Below, piece after piece: positions 36,201 to 47,800 of a stretch of 64,000 bases of DNA. The notes beneath the pieces were generated by a model. That model did not search any database. It was not told the origin of the DNA and was given only the letters and a program-made list of their open reading frames with translations. Every line of letters begins with the position of its first letter. Position 1 is the first letter of the stretch. The stretch spans positions 284,845 through 348,844 of the forward strand of contig NW_020312001.1 of assembly GCF_003144115.1 (NCBI RefSeq), read 5' to 3'. The translations under genes were made by a program, and so were the position numbers. The stretch comes from Tilletiopsis washingtonensis (lineage: Eukaryota; Basidiomycota; Exobasidiomycetes; Entylomatales).

Positions 36201-39200
36201 GCTCGAGCTCGACACCGACGGCATCTGGTGCATGCTGCCCGGCACGTTCCCCGAGAACTTCACCTTCAAGACCAAGACGGGCAAGGGCCTCGGCATCTCG
36301 TATCCCTGCACGATGCTCAACCACCTCACGCACCAGCGCTTCACAAACCACCAGTACCACACGCTCACGGACCCGACGACGGGCCACTACGAGGTGCACA
36401 GCGAGAACTCGATCTTCTTCGAGCTCGATGGCCCGTACCGCGCCATGATTCTGCCGTCGAGCAAGGAGGAGGACAAGCTGCTGAAGAAGCGCTACGCCGT
36501 CTTCGAGCACGACGGCACGCTGGCCGAGCTCAAGGGCTTCGAGGTGAAGCGCCGCGGCGAGCTGCAGTTGATCAAGGACTTCCAGACGCAGATCTTCAAG
36601 CACTTCCTGCAGGGCAAGACGCTGCAGGCGTGCTACAACGCCGTCGGCGCCGTCGCCAACCAGTGGCTCGACATCCTCTTCTCCAAGGGCGGCGCGCTCC
36701 ACGACGACGAGCTCATCGACCTCATCGCAGAGAACAAGAGCATGTCCAAGACGCTCGCCGAGTACGGCACGCAGAAGTCCACCGCCATCACCACCGCGAA
36801 GCGCCTCGCAGAGTTCCTCGGCGCGCAGATGGTCAAGGACCGCGGCCTGGCGTGCAAGTTCATCGTCTCGGCCAAGCCGCACGGCGCGCCCGTAACCGAG
36901 CGTGCCGTGCCGGTGGCGCTCTTCAATGCCGAGCCGAGCGTCAAGCAGTACTATCTCCGGCGCTTCCTGCGCGACCCGGCGCTGACGAACTTCGACCTGC
37001 GCTCGCTCCTCGACTGGGACTACTACGTCGAGCGCTTCGGCGGCGTCATCCAGAAGCTCATCACCATCCCGGCGGCCATGCAGCACATCGCGAACCCGGT
37101 GCCGCGCATCCGGCATCCCGACTGGCTGTTCCGACGCGTCGCCGCGAGCGATGACAAGTTCAAGCAGCGCAAGCTGACGGACTTGTTCAAGGTGCAGCAC
37201 AAGCGCAACGTCGCAACGGCAGCCAAGATCGCCGAGGCCTCCGCCGACGGCAGCACGACTGCCACAGCACCCACAGAGCCTGCCGCCGAGCCTAAATCTA
37301 TGGGCCCGCCGGCGCCGAAGAAGGTCGCTGAGTTCGTCTTCGAGGTCTTTCCAGAGGAGGACTACTCCGCCTGGCTCGCGATGGTGCGACCGCGCTGGCT
37401 GAAGGAGCGCAAAGAACGCGCAAAGCAGGCGGCGATCGAAGGACGCACTGCGCGCACCCGAGGATCAGCCTTCGGAGCCATGGACGCGCTCGTCTCTCGC
37501 ACGTCGCGGAGCATGGCGTCCGCGACGTGGGACGTGCTGCAGATCACACCCACGGCCAGGCCGGGCGAGTTTCGCCTGTGGGTCTCGATCGACCAGCAAA
37601 TGCACAACCTGCGCCTGCGCGTCCCGCGCCAGTTCTACGTCAACTTCAAGCGCGTACCCGCGCCGGGCACCTTTGCGGACTCGTACGTCGTCGAGAGCCT
37701 CACGCGGACACTGCCGCGCGGCACGCCATGCCGGCATCTCTTCCGCATCACGGTCGACGAGTCCGTCTACCTGGAGGAGGAGGTGCACTTCTCCGCCCTG
37801 CTCAACCACGCGAACGTCGACGGCGTCTACGAGATGCAAGTGCCGCTCGAGGTGCGCGCCCACCTCCAGCTCGGCAGCGCGTGCTCCATGCACCCGCGCA
37901 GCCAGCACAAGCTGAGTCGAGGCATCGATGCCGGATTCGAACTTGCCGACCTGGTCAAGGCGAAGCCGATGTCGATGCACTCGAGGCGCTATCTGGACGG
38001 TGGTCGCGGCCAGCGCTACTTCTACCTCTACCACGCCACCAAGGACACGCGCCACGTCTTTGGCCTCATCACGCCAGAGGGGCAGGCGCGGATCCACGTT
38101 GCTGACACCGCAGGCCTGCGGCAGATGCCCAACCTCGAGACGCTGTACGTCGACGTGCTCGCCAATGCGCGGGAGAAGCACGGCGACATGAGCGGCGGCG
38201 CCTTTGAGCTGCCGAGCGCGCTCGAGGCCGATCTGAAGGTCCACACCTCGGCCGAGCGCGCCTTCAAGGCGCTGAGCAAGGACATGACGACGCTCCGCAC
38301 GGCGAAGCAGGGCGGCGCCGTCCTCGTGCTCAAGTCGGCGCGTCCGCTGGCGTACTACGAGCGCAACATGGGCACAGCGATCGCCGAGTTTCCGGTGCTG
38401 CACATTCCGACGCCGGACCAGGATGACCGGCTGCCGGCCCTTGGCTGGCAGCGTTCCAGCGCCACGCGCATGTTCAATCAGTACCTCCACGCGGCGGGCG
38501 AGATCATCCAGGTCGTCGGCCTTGCCTCGCAGTTTGACCTGCCGTTCTGCAACATCGGCAGCGACGCCTCCGTCGCGGGCGCCGACATCGACTTCGCGCG
38601 CCGCCTTGTGCAGCACGACATGGTCCTGTGGTGGTCTGCTGCACCGCAGCCGGATCTTGGAGGCCGCGAGGAGGACTGCCACTCGGCCCAGACCGCCGGC
38701 AAGGAGGATGGGCTGCTGGAGATCTCGAAGCCGGGATGCTACTCGAGCGTCGTGTTCGAGGTGCAGCTCGGCGACCTGGCCATCGACGCAGTGCTGCAGT
38801 CCGGCTCCATCAACGACATGGAGGGCTCCGGCGGCGGATCGCTCGCGTTCGACACCGCCTCGCACAACCTCGACGAGTACGCCAAGGGCACGGTGCACTC
38901 GTCGACGGCGCTCGGCGACTCCGTGCTCACGTCGCAGGTGTTCAACACCGTCAAGGCGATGCTCAAGGCGTGGAGCGTCGAGCGCGCCCGCGCCACGAGT
39001 CCCGAGAGCTCGCTGCTGTCGGAGAACTTCTGGCGCTGGGTCTCGAGCCCGACGAGCGCCCTGTACGAGCCTGCGTTGCAGTCCTTCCTGCAGAGTCTGA
39101 TGCGCAAGACGCTGCTGCAGCTTCTCGCCGAGTTCAAGCGGCTGGGCGCCTCGATCGTGTACGCGTCGTTCGGCCGCCTTTTCCTCCTCACGTCGAAGCC

Positions 39201-40380
39201 CACCGCCGGCAGCGCGGCTGCGTACGGGCGCTACCTCATGACTGCGGTGACAAGCCGCGACCTCTTCAAGCACATCAAGCTCGAGATCGTCCACTTCTGG
39301 GAGTACCTGCTCTGGATGGACGTGGCCAATTTCGGCGGTGTCATCTCGAGCGACCCGCAGGCCGTCGAGCTCAGCCGCCAGGGCGCCGTCGAGTCGAACT
39401 GGAACATCTCGACGTTCCTGCCGCAGGCCGTGGAGCCGCGCTTCAAGCTCATCGTCAGCACCTTCATCCAGCAGCTGTACCTCTCCAAGTGCGAGAACGC
39501 CGCTGCTCTCGAGCGGACGCCGATGCGTGCCATCCAGCAGGTCACGCCCGGCGGCACCGAGGCGGCGCCGGGCACCACCGACGGCACCATCGGCCTGCTC
39601 GTCGACCCCATCAAGACTGCGCAGGCACACTTCGCCAAGCAGCTGTTGAGCAAGCGCATGACGCGCCAGCTGCTGCGCGCCGTCGACGACATTAAGAAGG
39701 AGCACACCGAAGAGCAGGACGCGCTGAGGCAGCAGCGATACGACGAGGAGGATGCCGAGGCCGTCAAGCAGCGCTGGCAGTTCCCAGACTTGCCCGGCCG
39801 CGTCGTGCATCCGTCGACGCGCACCTCGCCTGCGCTCGAGTTCGTCAAGACCATCATGGCCGTGCTCGGCCTGGCGCGCGAGCTCAGCGAAGAGGTCGGC
39901 GTGCTGCGCCGCAACCTGCTCGAGCTGCTGCAGGTGCGCGAGTTTGCGCCCGAGTCCGAGTGGCGCAACCCGTGCGAGGCCTTCAAGCTGCCGCACGTCA
40001 TCTGCGCCTACTGCAACGAGGAGCGCACCATGGACCTGGCGCGCGACGGCGACCTCATGCCGGAGCGGCCGGGCAAGGCGCGCGCCTGGGAGTGCAACCA
40101 GTGCCACGCCCTCTACGACCGGCCGGCGCTCGAGCACCGCCTCTGCGGCATGGCCAATGCGCTCGTCACCACGTTTGCGCTGCAGGACCTGCGCTGCAAC
40201 AAGTGCGGCGGCGTGCGTGCCAACAACATCGCGCCGCACTGCAACTGCTCCGGCTCGTGGGGCCTGACGGTGACGCGCAAGGACACGCTGCGCCGCCTGA
40301 CGGCGATGCGCCATCTGGCGCGCTTCCATGCGCTGCACGTCGTCGAGGCCGCCGTCGCCAGTCTGATCGCGCTGGTCTGA
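33205..40380 (+). CDS. POL2: DNA polymerase epsilon catalytic subunit
   Basis: Leading-strand replicative polymerase with 3'-5' proofreading. Exons: 33205-34090, 34146-34339, 34392-34502, 34560-35057, 35110-35295, 35350-40380; 2301 aa, close to human and yeast lengths. The first ~45 residues are Gly/Arg-rich. Exonuclease motifs: FDIETT (~aa 330), [12 protein letters not shown] and [13 protein letters not shown]. Polymerase motifs: [13 protein letters not shown] (A, ~684), [14 protein letters not shown] (B) and LDTDGIW (C, ~913). The inactive second polymerase-like half follows. The C-terminus keeps both Cys clusters: VICAYCNEE...[11 protein letters not shown] and [12 protein letters not shown]...CNCSGSW (~2176-2250). 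The 54-nt intron 35296-35349 is in-frame and stop-free but has GTGAGT, CCTGAC and GGCAG signals, so I treat it as spliced. Confidence 0.97.
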
Positions 40381-40606
40381 TCGTGCGTGCACCGCGCCGT
40401 AGAGCACTCTCTTCCCCTTCCCTTTCCGTCTTGCACCATCTAGCACTGTACTTGTACCGCCTGCATCCAATCTGTATCTCCTATCCCACGGCCCCACAGC
40501 CTGTGCGTGTCTCCGTTGTCCAGGTATAGCATTAGTGAGGTGTGGCAGAGGTGATCCAGGGAGAGCAGCAGCGTCGCCGCGCGCGCGTCATGCGCAGGCG
40601 GCGGGT

Positions 40607-41277
40607 CTAGGCAGGCGCGGCAGTCGGCGAGGCGGGCTTCTCATCATCCTCCTTTTGCCGCCGCTCGTCTGCGAGGTAGCGCACGATGCGCGCCGGCAGC
40701 TCGGAGTGCGTGCGCTTGAACTGCGCCTTGACAAAGGGGCGCACGACGAGCGGGCAGGTGACTGTGGAGTCCTCGCGGCCGCGGCAGCGCGGCGAGCCGT
40801 CGGGCGCCGGCGGCAGCGCATCGACGGTCCACGTCGTGTCCACGGTGACCCACATGGGCGCGCGGCACACGATGCGTGCGCCGTTGTCGCGCTGCTCGAG
40901 GTCGACGAGGAAGCGCACGCAGCAGTGCGCCAGCGTCAGCCACTCCTCGACTGTGCGGAGAAGGGGCGTCAGCTTGCGGCACACGGTGGCCAGGTGGCCA
41001 TGGCATGCGGCTGCAGCAGATGGCGATGCCATACAGACGCGCCAAACAGTCGTGCTGGCGCAGGCCCGGCCACGACGCCGTGCCGCCCTCTTACTGCCCG
41101 CACGCCGTCTCTCGCCTGCTGCCTCCACTCACCGTGCCACGTGCCCTGTGCGTCCTGCTCGATGCTGCGGAAGTGCGAGCTGGCGTCCGTGAGGCGGCGC
41201 ACGTCGTGCAGCAGGTCGAGCAGCTCCTCTGCCGCGAGTGGGAAGTCGTGCGTGACGTCGTTGCGGAACTGGCCCAT
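40607..41277 (-). CDS. Unrecognised 162-aa protein
   Basis: Exons 41133-41277 and 40607-40950, intron 182 nt (GTGAGT...CGCACAG). I do not recognise a family. The first half looks helical and amphipathic (FPLAAEELLDLLHDVRRLTDASSHF). The middle has HCCVRFLVDLEQRDNGARIVC and a Pro-rich DALPPAPDG turn. The end is charged (RYLADERRQKEDDE) and finishes in Ala/Pro. No signal peptide or TM segment. The reading frame is supported by the intron phase and by the protein-like pattern, which differs from Arg/Ala-rich chance frames nearby. The start at 41277 follows a stop upstream in the same frame, but an upstream exon joined at 41300 or beyond is possible. Convergent with POL2 (226 bp) and divergent from the SMN gene (362 bp). 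Confidence 0.65.
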
Positions 41278-41639
41278 GGCGTCGAGGCAGGCGCGCTGCG
41301 GCGGGTGCTCCGGCTCGCCTCAGCCGCGTCCGCCGGCTGCGTGCGCTGCGGGACTGGAGAGCGCGCAGCGGCGGGCGAGCGCGGTGGCTCTGCAGGACGA
41401 TGCGGGCCGCAGACGGCGCTTGGCAGGCAGCTTGACAGAGCGTGGTTGTGGTAGCAGGATGAGTGTGGAGTGCAGCACAGAGAGCGGGCCCCTGCTGGGC
41501 AGCACATCAGCTGAGCGCTGCACGGCGTTTCGTGTCTCGCACGGCAGCCGGCCGCGTGGGAACTTTGCGTGGAGGCCGCTCACAGACGCAGATCCAACCG
41601 GCCGCTCGCCTCTCTCCGCACCACATCACCTGCTCTGCC

Positions 41640-43023
41640 ATGCCGCGCGCCATCGTGCCGTACGACGACCTCGCCGGGCCGAGCCGCAGCAGCGCACCGG
41701 CCGCGCCGCCGCACAAGCGCAAGCGCGCCGCCTCGCGCACCGGCGCCGACGCCGCCGCCTCGGCGCAGCCGCACGTGCGCCGGGCCCCGCCGGGCGTCTG
41801 GGCGCCGTCGGCAGGCACGGCTCTGCCACAGCTCCGGCCAGGCCTCGCGCTGAACGACGACGACGACGCCGAGCTGCCCGACAGTCTGCGCCCGCTCGCG
41901 CCGCCCGAGTACGCGTACGAGGCCGTCGCGCCAGCCGCCGCGCCGCCACGGCCGCCGCAGCTCGAGACTCAGACGCTAGCAGCCTCTGAGGCGGCAGACA
42001 CCGAGATGGAGCCTCTGCTGGACGACACAGCGGATGCAGAGGGCGGCGAGTGGGATGAGGAAGAGGAGTGGTACGAGGAGGGCGAGGAGTGGTATGGAGA
42101 AGAGGAAGAGGAGGAAGAGGAAGAGGACGATGGCTCGCGCCCACTCTCGCACGCCGACATCTGGGACGAGGACACGCTCGTCGGCGCATGGAACGCCTCA
42201 GTGGCCGAGTATGAGGCATTCCGGCTGCGGCGAGCGTCGGCCGGCGCTGCGACTGCGGGCGCTTCTGGCGCGCCAGGTACGGCGCTGTGGCATGATGCGC
42301 CGGCGCCAGACTCTCGTGCCGCCCGCAACGCGCACGTCGAGGGCAAGGCGTATGCCGAGCGCCGCAAGCGCGAGGGCAAGGAGAGCGACGAGGCAAAGCG
42401 CGAGGAGAAGCGCACGCAGCAGGCGCAGGCCGTCGATGCCGCCGAGGCCGCCGAGGCTGCCGAGGCCGACGCTCCCGCCATCGACGCTGCCATCGAGGCG
42501 GCAGCGGTGCCAGGCGACTCTGCGGCAGAGGCACTGCGTCTAGCTACAGTTGCTGCAGCGGAGGCGACTCGTCTCTCGACAGCAATGCAGGCTCGGGCCA
42601 CGGCACCTTCGCCTGCGGATGGGCCTGCAAAGGGCGCCAAGGCCACGAAGAGTGAGTGCTCGTGCGACGAAGCGCAACCGTCAGCGGGGATTGCATCGCG
42701 GTCACGCAGTCTCGCAGCTCTCATACCGTTCTCTCTTCACAGAGCCGCGTGGCGTCGTGCCGCCGTCGGCGTCGCTCTCTGGCTCTGCCGCCTGGCATGC
42801 GGCGTGTGCCACCGTCTCCAAGACGCCGAACATCATTGCCGGCGTCAGCAACGCCGATGCGTCAACAGCGGCAGGCCCGTCGGGTGCTCTGGCGCCGCCA
42901 TCGCCCGCGCTGCCGCGTCCGCCGAGCGACGGCCCCGACGTGGAGACGCTGCAGAACCTCGCGAATGCGTGGTACTATGCCGGCTACTACCAGGCCATGG
43001 CCACGCGCGCCTCACAGCAATGA
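41640..43023 (+). CDS. SMN1: SMN (survival of motor neuron) homologue without Tudor domain
   Basis: Core of the complex that loads Sm rings on spliceosomal snRNAs. Exons 41640-42651 and 42743-43023; 430 aa. Two hallmark pieces are visible. The Gemin2-binding helix is HADIWDEDTLVGAWNAS (~aa 171-187). The C-terminal YG-box zipper is LQNLANAWYYAGYYQAM (~406-422), with the spaced aromatic/Gly pattern that drives oligomerisation. No Tudor domain lies between them, as in fission yeast Smn1. Unusual is a very acidic stretch (EEEEEEEEEDDG, with WYEEGEEWYGEE repeats) directly before the Gemin2 helix, and a long Ala-rich linker. An SMN homologue suits the intron-dense genes here. Confidence 0.85.
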
Positions 43024-43281
43024 CAGGCCTTCATCGAGCTGCGAAGTACATCGTGCGTTGCGGGGCATGTGAAGGGGGCATCGAGAAGAAAGAGCGGTAT
43101 GCCGAGAGAAGGTGAAGAGTGACAAGAGATTAGAGGAGACAGCAGAGGTGTATGCGCGGAGAGCTGAACGGCGGACAGAGAAGAAGCGTCAAGGGGCAGG
43201 GGGCACGGTGAGTATTAGCCAGTCATATGTTACGAACGGGACGGGATGGGATGAGGAGGGAATCCAGGAAGAAGAAGGCAG

Positions 43282-44843
43282 CTAGCGGCCGGAGAGGAGC
43301 ATCTCGAGGGCCAGGTCGCTGTCGTACGGCTCGGCGCACTCGCCCGAGTGCGCCAGGTCGCTCCAGAGCAGCACCTCGCCGCGGCGGATGACGCGGCCCT
43401 TGGCCGCCGGCTCGGCGGCGTGGCTGCGGCTCGGGTTCAGCGACACGGGCGTGGGGCGCGCGTGGCGGAAGGAGCTCATGTCGGCGAGCATGGCGTCGGC
43501 CTGTGCGCGCGCGTGCTCGAGCGCCGCCTCGGCCTTCTCGGCGTCGATGTCCATCTCGTCGCTGCCCTCGCTGTCGTACGCCGGCGCGTCGGCCATGAGC
43601 TCGGCGTCCGAGTCATCCTCGCTGGCGAACTCGGACGGCCCGTCGAGGAACGTGTGGTGCGGAGAGTTGCGCAGCGACGCCCGTGTCGTGAGGCGCGGAG
43701 CAGCGCTCGACGAGGTGCGGTAGGGAAATGAGCCGTACACGGGCGTCGGAGGCTTGATGGCGTGCACGCCGGCCTCGCCGGGCACGTAGCGCCGCTCGCG
43801 CACAGTGATCTCGGAGCAGTGCAGAACGGTGCGGTGGCTGCAAGAGACGTGCGTCAGAATAAGGCCACGCGAGGACTGGCGGCAAGATGCTCACCCGTTG
43901 GAGCTGCGCTGGTGCTTTGCGACGCTGTTGTTGCAGCGGTCGCACGGCGCGAGGATCATGTAGCCGATCTGCGAGCCACAGCCGTTGCAGCCGAGGCTCT
44001 GTGTGAGGCAGTCGCAGGTGCGCTGCACGGCCGGCTCCTGTGCGGAGCCGATGCCCTGCTGCTGGTACACAGGCCGACAGTTGGCCGGCAGCGCGTCGGT
44101 CGAGTAGAGCGTGATGTTGGGCCGGAGGAGCAGCACGGCCTGGAGCAGACGTCAGCGCTGCGGCCTGGCCCGATGTCGCGCCCTCGCCCGCCCTCGCTCA
44201 CCTTCATGCCCCGGTTCGAGAGCAGCAGGCCACAGCCGCGGCAGTTGAGCAGGTACACACGGTGCTGCGGCGCAGCGGGCCGGGCCGAGCGCGACGAGGT
44301 GCCCTGGTGCGTCTCCTGGCGGCTGCGAGGCAGGTGCTGCTGCTGCTGCTGCGCCGTGGCGGCCTGCAGCTCGGCGCGCGCCCGGCGGTACACCTCGTGC
44401 CGGCCGCGCTCCTGGGCCTCGTGCTCGGCGAGGCGCTGCTGCCGCTCGTACTCGATGCGCGAGAGCCGCAGCGCCTCGGCCGCCGCTGCCTCGGCGGGTG
44501 AGAGCCGCTGCGGCGCTGCGGCCATGACGCGGCTCGCCCGCCGTGCGGCACTGGCGGCCAGACGCGCCGTCATGTCGCGAGCCACCGAGGGGTCCGTCTC
44601 GAGCGGACGGCCGGGCGCCGCAGCCGGCGCATTGACAGTGACCGTCGGCCAGTGGGCGTGCGACGAGGCGGCGGCGGCGTTCATCTCGATGGCCGACGAC
44701 GGCGAGAGGTACTGGCGGTTGGAGAAGGGCCGGTGGCTGAGGCTGGTGCGGCGCGTGGTGCGTGCCGACGAGAGGGCCAGCGCGGCCGGGTGGGCGGCGC
44801 GCGGCGGGAGCATGAGCGTGTCCTCGGACGTGCTGGCGGGCAT
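43282..44843 (-). CDS. FAM72-family zinc-binding protein
   Basis: Exons 44202-44843, 43895-44139, 43282-43837; 480 aa, much longer than vertebrate FAM72 (~150 aa). The FAM72 core is clear: YLLNCRGCGLLLSNRGMKA, then LYSTDALPAN, CDCLTQSLGCNGCGSQIGY, APCDRCNN and later GEVLLWSDL. The CxxC, CxC and CxxC pairs are presumably metal ligands. The N-terminal ~200 residues are an added region with a charged helix (EYERQQRLAEHEAQERGRHE) and a poly-Gln run. An acidic stretch (ASEDDSDAEL, DSEGSDEMDIDAE) lies between the core and the last block. In animals FAM72A promotes turnover of the uracil glycosylase UNG2; whether that role exists in fungi is unknown to me. Confidence 0.87.
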
Positions 44844-47800
44844 GGCGAAGAGCGGCGCGGTGGAGGCAGTGCGGGGCGGAGCAGAGGAGCCGAGAGAGAG
44901 CGGGAGAGTGCGATGCTAAGGCAGGAGCGAGGAGCGGACGGCGGCGAAGGCGAGCTTGTATATCTGCGGCGCGGCAGGTGGGAGTGAGCAGGCCGTACGG
45001 CGCATCGGGGCCAGGAGGCAGCGCGACACAGGGGCGCGCGGGAGGAGATGGAGCAGCAGATGGATGGAGGCAATGATGGCGGCGAGAGCGAAGCAACTGC
45101 CGCCGCTCTCGACGTCTGAGAGCAAGGCCGCGGGCCCGGCAAGCGCGCTTCTGTGCCGCAGATGAGGCGCAGAGATGAGGCGCACGCGGCGGAGGCTCGC
45201 CGCACCCGGAGTGCGGCAGCAGCATGCCTCGCCCGGACCCCGCCGTCGTTGCTCTTGATGCGCCATCGCATCGACGAGCAGCAGCAGCGCCTTCTCGCGG
45301 TCAAGTGCCCTCCGCCGGACGCAGGCCAGGCCAAGCCAGGGGGCATGCAGTGATGCCGCCGGCGGGTCTCAGCCTCGGCATGAGCGCGGCGGATGTGCCG
45401 CGAGGCGGCCCCACGCTCCACCAGCGTGCAGCGGCTGCAGCGGCTCTCCGCACCAACGCATCATCGTCGAGCAAGCGGCAGCCGCAGCGGCAGCACAGCT
45501 CTACAGGCAGTCGAGTACTGCAGAGAGGCTCGGTCGCCCCGGCGTCCGAGGCGCAGCGCCAGGGAGCGCGACGCAGGCACGGCGGCCGCCTGGGACGCTG
45601 CGCAGCGGCGATGCATGCGCCGATGCGTGGCGCTCGGCGCTCGCCCGATGCAGCGGCGGCGCGGCGGGCGAAGCGAGCACCGCCGGCAGCGCCGCTCGCT
45701 GGTGCGGTGCGCCGCCGTTGACGCTGCTGGGCCGCTGCATGCTGATGCAGCGGCTGAGCTGCGGCTGCGGCTGGGTGCTGATGCTGCGGTCGAGGCGTGG
45801 CGCTGAGACTCGCCTCGCCGTGCATGCCGCCGTTGGCGCGCGTGCGAGACGTGCGGCGGCGGCGCCGAGCGCGCGAAATGCAGCCGCCGCCGCATGTGGC
45901 GCTGCCGCAGGACATGATGCAGCGCGCGCCAGATGGTAGCCGCGGCACAGCAACGAGGCGAGGCCCTGACATGCTGGCGGCGTGCTGGTGGCAGAGAGCG
46001 GCCGCTGATGATGGTACAGCCGGCCGCCGTCCGCACACGCAGCGACGCACGCAGCAGCGGCGGCGAGAGCGAAGCGAGAGGGATGGACCGGAGGCGCGGA
46101 AGGAGATCGCAGCACCACGGAGCCTCGTCTGCAGCCTCATCACTCGCCCGGACGACTCACCTGAGCGAGCAGCAGGATTAGCGGAGACGGCCTGGATGCA
46201 GCGTGGAGCAGTCGCGGAGCGCAGGCGGGCAGCGGCGGGCCTTGTCAGGAGGGCGAGCGGCGGGGAGAGGGAGATGCAGAGGCGGAGGTTGCGCAAGAGA
46301 GAGAGAGAGAGAGAAAGGTGGGTGCCGGGCTCTCGGTGCGCGGAGTGTGCGCCAGCTATATAGCAGCCGGCGGCGCCTGCACGGCCTGTGAGAGCAGCCT
46401 GATCTGATCGGGCGCTGCGTGCGACTGGGAGAGGCTGCGCCGGGGCAGTTTGACCCATGCCCCGACATTTCTGGCGACGATGGTGCAAACTGCGCAGCGA
46501 GCAGCGGCAGTCGAGTGTCGCACTCGACTGCACAGCGCCGAGCCCCACGGCGCGCACGCCGCTGCGGGAGCGGAGCGCTCGGCTCCGCCGGCGCCAGCGG
46601 CAGCCATGTCTCACCGGCACTGCTCCCAGGAGAGGAGAGGGCGCCCGCGTCACGATGGCGGCAGGCTGCATCTGCGGCTTGCCTCTGCAGCATCAGCGCA
46701 GCAGCAGCAGCACAGCGCCGGCGAGGCTGCCCCTGGGAGCCGCACCCTCCGACGCTCCACAGCGCCAGGGCGCGCGACTTGGCAGCGGTGCCGTCAGCGG
46801 CAGCGTCAGCACACGCTCCATCCTCATGCGCCATGCGCAGCGCGCAGCTTGCTGACGGCTGATGCTGGGCTGGGCTGCACCTGCACGCCGCACCGCCCGG
46901 CGGCAGGGTGCAGCAAGCGTCGGCGCGGCGCGTCTCAGAGGCGCAGCGGCGGCGGCGCCCATGCTGCATCGCGTGGCCTTTGGCGCTCGCTGCTGCGATG
47001 GCTGCCCCTCCGTGCATCTACGACGGGCCCCGTCGCCGCCGCGTCATCCGCCGCCGGCGCCAATGCAGCAGCACAAGCAAGCCGGGAGTGCCGCAGCAGC
47101 AGGCAGCCGCAGGTGTTGATCGCGGGTGACGGCCTCTGCAGCCCCATGGCCCCGCCTTGCTCCTTCGCTTCGCCCGCGCTAGGCGATGCATCGCAAGCGC
47201 CCGGCACCGGCGAGCGGCACGCGGGGACGGCACAAGCGCCGCTGCTCGCTCGCCGACAGGAGCAATCGCGAGTGCTGCTGCCGACGTCGGTGCCGCTTCT
47301 TCTTGTCCGTGATGGCGACGGCGGCGCGCACTCCCTGCGACGTCCGCTGCTCCCGCCGAGGCTTGGGCTGCCCGCAAGCGTATCTCGTGTGCCCGCTCCA
47401 CCCTCGTCGGAGGCCTCTGCAGAGCGTCTGCGCCTGCCGCTCGTCTCCGCCTCGGGCGCCCAGCGCCTGCGCGAGCCTCCGCCTCGGGCGAGCCACAACG
47501 TGCGCGCCGCAAATACCCGGTGCGCCGCAAGCAACACCTGCCGCTGCTGCTGCATTGCCGCTGCGGCGGAGTGCCCGTCTATTCGGCAGAGCTGTGCTGC
47601 TCTGCGCCGTGCGGCGGCCGCATGCTGCGCCGGTGCCAGAGGGAGGCCTCTTGGCACGGCGCGGCACGATGGGCAGCCACGCGGCAGCGTCGGCGCAGCA
47701 GCGGATGCCGCTCACACGCGCACCGCACCGCACCGCCGCATGCCGCGCCTCTGCGTGAAATCCGCCTCAGCCGGCGCGCGTCGACGAGACAGAAAATAAG

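Noticed and set aside
37465-40497. 1010-codon open frame antisense to POL2
   Set aside because: It mirrors the POL2 codon pattern (Leu/Arg/Val/His-rich), has no domain and no splice logic. The same holds for the 715-codon antisense frame at 35053-37200.
45301-47799. Open frames of 449-456 codons on both strands in the 3.9-kb gap
   Set aside because: Low-complexity Arg/Ala/His translation of GCAGC-dense DNA; no family, no exon chain.
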